In this document: positions 60,788 through 64,000 of the stretch, one piece after another | Position numbering within the stretch: position 1 is the stretch's first letter | Layout: every line of letters starts with the position of its first letter | DNA from: Eubacteriaceae bacterium | GTDB lineage: Bacteria; Bacillota; Clostridia; Eubacteriales; Anaerofustaceae | Direction of reading: 5' to 3' | Assembly (NCBI GenBank): GCA_009782515.1 | Contig: WRIY01000004.1 | Location: 62,001-126,000, forward strand | DNA length: 64,000 bases | The notes under the pieces: model-generated | The model's input: only the letters and a program-made list of their open reading frames with translations | Databases searched by the model: none | What the model was told of the DNA's origin: nothing | Position numbers and translations under genes: made by a program

Positions 60788-61549
60788 ATGGATAAAAATG
60801 ATGCACGGCAACTGCTAATTGGTGTGCGCGACGGCAGCATAGATATCGAGGAAGCGATTATTGCGCTAAAAGCTGCGCCGTTTGAAGATCTTGGATATGC
60901 AAAAGTGGACATGCACCGGCAATTAAGGCAAGGCGTCGGCGAAGTCATATATGGCGAGGGCAAGACGCCAGAGCAAATTATTGGCATTTGTAAAGCCCTG
61001 TATATAAACAATAGCACTGTGCTTATAACCAGGCTGGGCCGCCAGGCAGCGCAAGAGGTCAAAATGCAGCTGGAAATAGACTATGACGAAGTCTCAAAAA
61101 CAGGGATTTTATGGGGAGATCCAAAGCCGCAAAGCGTCGGCAACATCATTATTGCAACAGGCGGCACCAGCGACATGCCTGTTGCGGAAGAAGCAGCCCG
61201 CACCGCTGAAGCGCTGGGCAACAGCGTCAGCCGAATCTATGATGTTGGCGTTGCCGGACTTCACAGGACGCTGGCCCATTTGGATGAGATAATGTCTGCA
61301 AATGTGCTTGTGGCTGTAGCCGGAATGGAAGGGGCACTGGCCTCAGTACTGGGCGGCCTTTGCGACTGCCCTGTTATAGCAGTGCCTACAAGCGTTGGCT
61401 ATGGCGCCAGCTTCGGGGGCCTTGCAGCCCTTTTGTCAATGCTTAATTCATGCGCCAGCGGCGTATCAGTAGTCAACATAGACAATGGCTTTGGAGGCGC
61501 CTATATGGCAAGCCTCATAAACCACCTTGCAGCAGGGAGGGCCGAATGA
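60788..61549 (+). CDS. larB: Nickel-pincer cofactor biosynthesis protein LarB
   Basis: 253 residues. AIR-carboxylase-like domain at the C-terminal part (IATGGTSDMPVAEEAARTAEALGN, AGMEGALASVLGGLCDCPVIAVPTSVGYGASFGGLAALLSMLNSCA). LarB carboxylates nicotinic acid adenine dinucleotide. The ATG at 60788 has ggggaa about nine bases before it and matches the family start. larC overlaps it by ATGA. Confidence 0.93.
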   Translation: MDKNDARQLLIGVRDGSIDIEEAIIALKAAPFEDLGYAKVDMHRQLRQGVGEVIYGEGKTPEQIIGICKALYINNSTVLITRLGRQAAQEVKMQLEIDYDEVSKTGILWGDPKPQSVGNIIIATGGTSDMPVAEEAARTAEALGNSVSRIYDVGVAGLHRTLAHLDEIMSANVLVAVAGMEGALASVLGGLCDCPVIAVPTSVGYGASFGGLAALLSMLNSCASGVSVVNIDNGFGGAYMASLINHLAAGRAE

Positions 61550-62745
61550 AAGGTATATACTTTGACTGCTCTATGGGCGCTGCCGGAGATATGCTTTCCG
61601 GGGCAGTATACAGCCTTTTAAGCGAAGGCCAGCAAGAAGAGTTCCTTAGAACGCTAAACGGCCTTGGCATAGGCACATCAGTATATATAACATCAGAAAG
61701 AAAGCAAGGGATCCTGGGAGTTCGCTTTCATTGCGAAATAGGCGGCAAGAGCGAAGGCGAAGAAGCAAGCAGCCCGAATAGCCACTCGCATTCCCGCCAT
61801 GCAGCTGAGATAGACAGGATAATCGAAAGCTTTGATATAAGCGAAACCGTTAAGGCAAATGCCTTAAAAGCATTTAAGCTGCTTTATGAGGCGGAATCGC
61901 ATGTGCACGGCCAAGACATAGGCAATATTCACCTGCATGAAGTTGGATCGCTTGATGCGATAGTGGATATATGCGCTTTTTGCTTGGGCATAGATATGCT
62001 TGGCGTTGGCAAAATCCTGTCATCGCCAATAAACACTGGCCAAGGCCATGTCAAAACTGCCCATGGAATCCTGCCTGTGCCAGCGCCTGCGACTGCATAT
62101 ATACTCAGAGGGGCAAAAATATACTCTGACGGCATTGAATCTGAGCTGTGCACCCCAACCGGCGCCAGCCTGCTGAAAGCGTTTGCTGCCAGCTATGGGC
62201 CAATGCCGGTTCTCTCGCCTATAGCAATCGGCTACGGTTTCGGCTCCAAAGACTTTGAGCGCGTAAATGCCGTGCGGGCAATACTCTTCGAGGAAGCTGG
62301 CGCGAAAGGCTCAAGCGACGGGCAAGTTGCCGAGATAAGCGCCAACATTGACGATATGACTCCTGAGGATCTGGCGTTTGCATGCGAGGCAATTCTCGCT
62401 GAAGGCGCACTCGACTGCTTTGTAGCGCCAATAGCAATGAAGAAATCGCGCCTTGCTTTTTTGCTTACTTGCATTGCAAAGCCGGAAGACGCGCACAGGC
62501 TTGCTCAATTCATACTTAAGCACACCACCACAATAGGCCTAAGGTTTGCCATAAAGGATCGAATTACGCTTGATCGGGCTGAAGAGGAACTCAGCACAGA
62601 ATATGGAACTGTTCGAGTGAAAGTTTCCCAAGGGTTTGGCATTGCGCGAAAAAAGCTTGAATTTGACGATCTTCGCAAAATTGCCATTGAAAAAGGGTTT
62701 ACGATCGCCCAGGCAAGAAGCCTTATCGGCGAAAGCCAGCTCTGA
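61546..62745 (+). CDS. larC: Nickel insertion protein LarC
   Basis: 399 residues. YFDCSMGAAGDMLSGA at the start, the His-rich stretch NSHSHSRH (about 83-90) that handles nickel, HLHEVGSLDAIVDICA, CTPTGASLLKAFA and IDDMTPEDLAFACEAIL. It is a CTP-dependent cyclometallase that puts nickel in the pincer cofactor of lactate racemase. In some species larC is made by frameshift as two parts; here it is one frame. LarE and LarA are not in the window. Confidence 0.93.
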   Translation: MKGIYFDCSMGAAGDMLSGAVYSLLSEGQQEEFLRTLNGLGIGTSVYITSERKQGILGVRFHCEIGGKSEGEEASSPNSHSHSRHAAEIDRIIESFDISETVKANALKAFKLLYEAESHVHGQDIGNIHLHEVGSLDAIVDICAFCLGIDMLGVGKILSSPINTGQGHVKTAHGILPVPAPATAYILRGAKIYSDGIESELCTPTGASLLKAFAASYGPMPVLSPIAIGYGFGSKDFERVNAVRAILFEEAGAKGSSDGQVAEISANIDDMTPEDLAFACEAILAEGALDCFVAPIAMKKSRLAFLLTCIAKPEDAHRLAQFILKHTTTIGLRFAIKDRITLDRAEEELSTEYGTVRVKVSQGFGIARKKLEFDDLRKIAIEKGFTIAQARSLIGESQL

Positions 62746-62882
62746 AATGTTCGACAACTATTCGATCAAGATATTGCCAATCGCACAGTGAACAAAAATG
62801 CTTGTCTGGATAGCGCATAGAACCGCAATCGATCCCATAGAACGCCTAGAAATATAAATATTGGAATATAAAAATGGAAGCC

Positions 62883-62916
62883 TTTCTATGATTGCCCTAA
62901 TGGGATATCATAGAAA
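62883..62916. repeat. Inverted repeat before the transposase gene
   Basis: Ten-base perfect arms tttctatgat/atcatagaaa (62883-62892 and 62907-62916) with a 14-base centre. Either the IS left terminal region or an operator. It is not present before the truncated copy at 38.15 kb. Confidence 0.5.
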
Positions 62917-62948
62917 TAAAACAGTTATACAAAATGAGGCTTCCTTAT

Positions 62949-64000
62949 ATGAATAATAGCATAAATAATGCCGAAACGAAACAGCCAGCTATTGCCCAAG
63001 CGCCTAAACTGTCTGAGCCATGCACCGAGTCAGGCCTTCTCGCGCAAGAAACTGCCCTTGCCGCCATGGGCTGGCGGGGCTTTAGCCGCCAGGCCAAGCG
63101 GCGGCTTAGAAAAATCATCAGATCATGCCCCATCCTTGCTGAGGCAATAGAAGAATACATGCCTGATCTGGCTGGCATGCTTTGCGATATAGAAAGCCTG
63201 GACAAAAGGAAAGGCGCAAGGCGCTCTATGGCGTGCATATTGGCAAAAATCATCCTTGGCTTTGCCCTTAGGGCCGAATCAAGCCGGGACATGGATGAAA
63301 GGATCTTTGAAGGGGAGGGCGCTTGCGCATTAATCTATGAGCTTGTTGGCGAGCCGCCGCAGGAGTTTTTGCCCCACTGGAAGGCATGCCTGAATGCCAT
63401 TAAGCTGAGCCTCAGCCCTGAAGCCATATCAGAAATAAAAACTGCCCTTGCCAGAGAGATTATGGCCAACCCCGCAATAAGGCGAATGAGGAAGGGCCCG
63501 TTCTGGGAAGTGGCAATAGACGGCACCCAGGAGCGCTCATACGGCAGCAAAAGGCACTGCGATCGCTGCCTAACGAAAGTGCACAGCAAAAAGAATGGCA
63601 AGCAGGAATGGACAGAATACTATCACAGCGTGCTGGAGGCAAAGCTGATAATTGGCGGGATGGCTATAAGCCTGATCTCAGTCCAAATGAGGGGCCCAGA
63701 CGGCGATGGCAAGCAAGAGTGCGAGCTTTCAGCGCTTGAGAAAATGCTTGCGTGCCTTGCTTTCTATTTCCCTGGCGAGCAGTTTGCGCTCTTAATGGAC
63801 GCTTTGTATGTTTCAAGGCCAGCCATAGACGAGATAGAGCATTACGGCTATAAGTACATCATCAGATTTAAAGACGCCGCAGCAGCAACGATTGAGCGGC
63901 AGTTCAGGGACAGGGCCGATGCTGAGCGCTTCGAGCCAACGCTTCCACTGCAAAAATCCAGCAGCCAAGCGCCTCCCGTGTGCGGCTTTGCAAACAATAT
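62949..64000 (+). CDS. DDE-type transposase, partial (runs off the window)
   Basis: The frame is open from 62949 to the last base, giving about 350 residues without the C-terminus. Features: basic region WRGFSRQAKRRLRKIIR (about 42-58), first catalytic-type Asp in VAIDGTQERSYG, then KHCDRC..TKVHSKKNGK-like Cys/His segment, and second Asp in FALLMDALYVSRP. The order matches IS transposases of the DDE group; I cannot place it in a named IS family. The first 22 or so codons match the scar at 38175-38242. Not translated in full here because it is cut by the window edge. Confidence 0.8.
   Translation, partial: MNNSINNAETKQPAIAQAPKLSEPCTESGLLAQETALAAMGWRGFSRQAKRRLRKIIRSCPILAEAIEEYMPDLAGMLCDIESLDKRKGARRSMACILAKIILGFALRAESSRDMDERIFEGEGACALIYELVGEPPQEFLPHWKACLNAIKLSLSPEAISEIKTALAREIMANPAIRRMRKGPFWEVAIDGTQERSYGSKRHCDRCLTKVHSKKNGKQEWTEYYHSVLEAKLIIGGMAISLISVQMRGPDGDGKQECELSALEKMLACLAFYFPGEQFALLMDALYVSRPAIDEIEHYGYKYIIRFKDAAAATIERQFRDRADAERFEPTLPLQKSSSQAPPVCGFANN

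Noticed and set aside
1-64000. CRISPR arrays, rRNA operons and prophage genes
   Set aside because: No regularly spaced direct repeats, no rRNA sequence and no phage structural or integrase genes were seen.

Overview
The window looks like a chromosomal segment of an anaerobic, acetogenic, spore-forming Clostridia-type Firmicute. The evidence is a tryptophan T-box leader, a tetrahydrofolate riboswitch, SD-dependent starts with frequent TTG/GTG, a SPOCS (DUF3794)-LysM spore-coat morphogenesis protein, and genes of both branches of the Wood-Ljungdahl pathway. This is inferred from gene content only; no phylogenetic computation was done.

Layout. 1-5 kb: end of an MFS/GPH transporter, rplM-rpsI, a PAS-like protein, a zinc-ribbon/TPR-like membrane protein and a HAD hydrolase. 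5-7.3 kb: a tandem pair of uroporphyrinogen-decarboxylase-family (methyltransferase-type) genes. 7.5-16.7 kb: a SipL-like protein, a large STAND/TPR ATPase, an EamA exporter, a DUF2975 + XRE pair and a class A penicillin-binding protein. 17.4-19.2 kb: a RACo-type corrinoid-activating protein.

19.9-32 kb is a C1 metabolism block on the + strand: a methyl-H4folate methyltransferase paralogue, THF riboswitch + folate ECF S-component, fhs, fchA, folD, metV, metF, lpdA, gcvH-like, a metal-dependent amidohydrolase, a formate/nitrite channel, then (from a consensus promoter) a second methyltransferase with its corrinoid protein. Inside this operon folD, metV and gcvH each have their Shine-Dalgarno 33-38 nt upstream with a hairpin between SD and a start codon that is forced by nearby stops.

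32-40 kb is housekeeping (rplI, dnaB, rlmB, Smr, SPFH, aldo/keto reductase, nth) interrupted at 38.15-38.78 kb by an insertion-sequence scar and a broken amidase gene. 40-46 kb is the carbonyl-branch operon cooC-acsD-acsC-acsE plus a hydantoinase/oxoprolinase-family ATPase; the catalytic subunits acsA and acsB are not in the window. 46.3-48 kb is a Trp T-box controlling a TrpB2-type synthase. 48-50.4 kb holds a Ro60/TROVE protein with a candidate Y RNA carrying a tRNA-like module just upstream. 50.6-53.2 kb has an FmdE-like protein and a second RACo. 53.4-62.7 kb has rpmB, asp23, fakA, recG, rsmD, coaD, a coiled-coil protein, an EamA exporter and larB-larC. The window ends inside a DDE transposase whose 5' end matches the scar at 38.15 kb.

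How the parts combine: formate enters or leaves by the FNT channel and is carried by Fhs, FchA/FolD and MetVF to methyl-H4folate; AcsE passes the methyl group to the corrinoid iron-sulfur protein AcsCD; RACo proteins re-reduce inactive corrinoids; CooC matures the nickel sites of CODH/ACS. The additional methyltransferases, corrinoid protein and UROD-type proteins suggest that methylated substrates feed the same pool.
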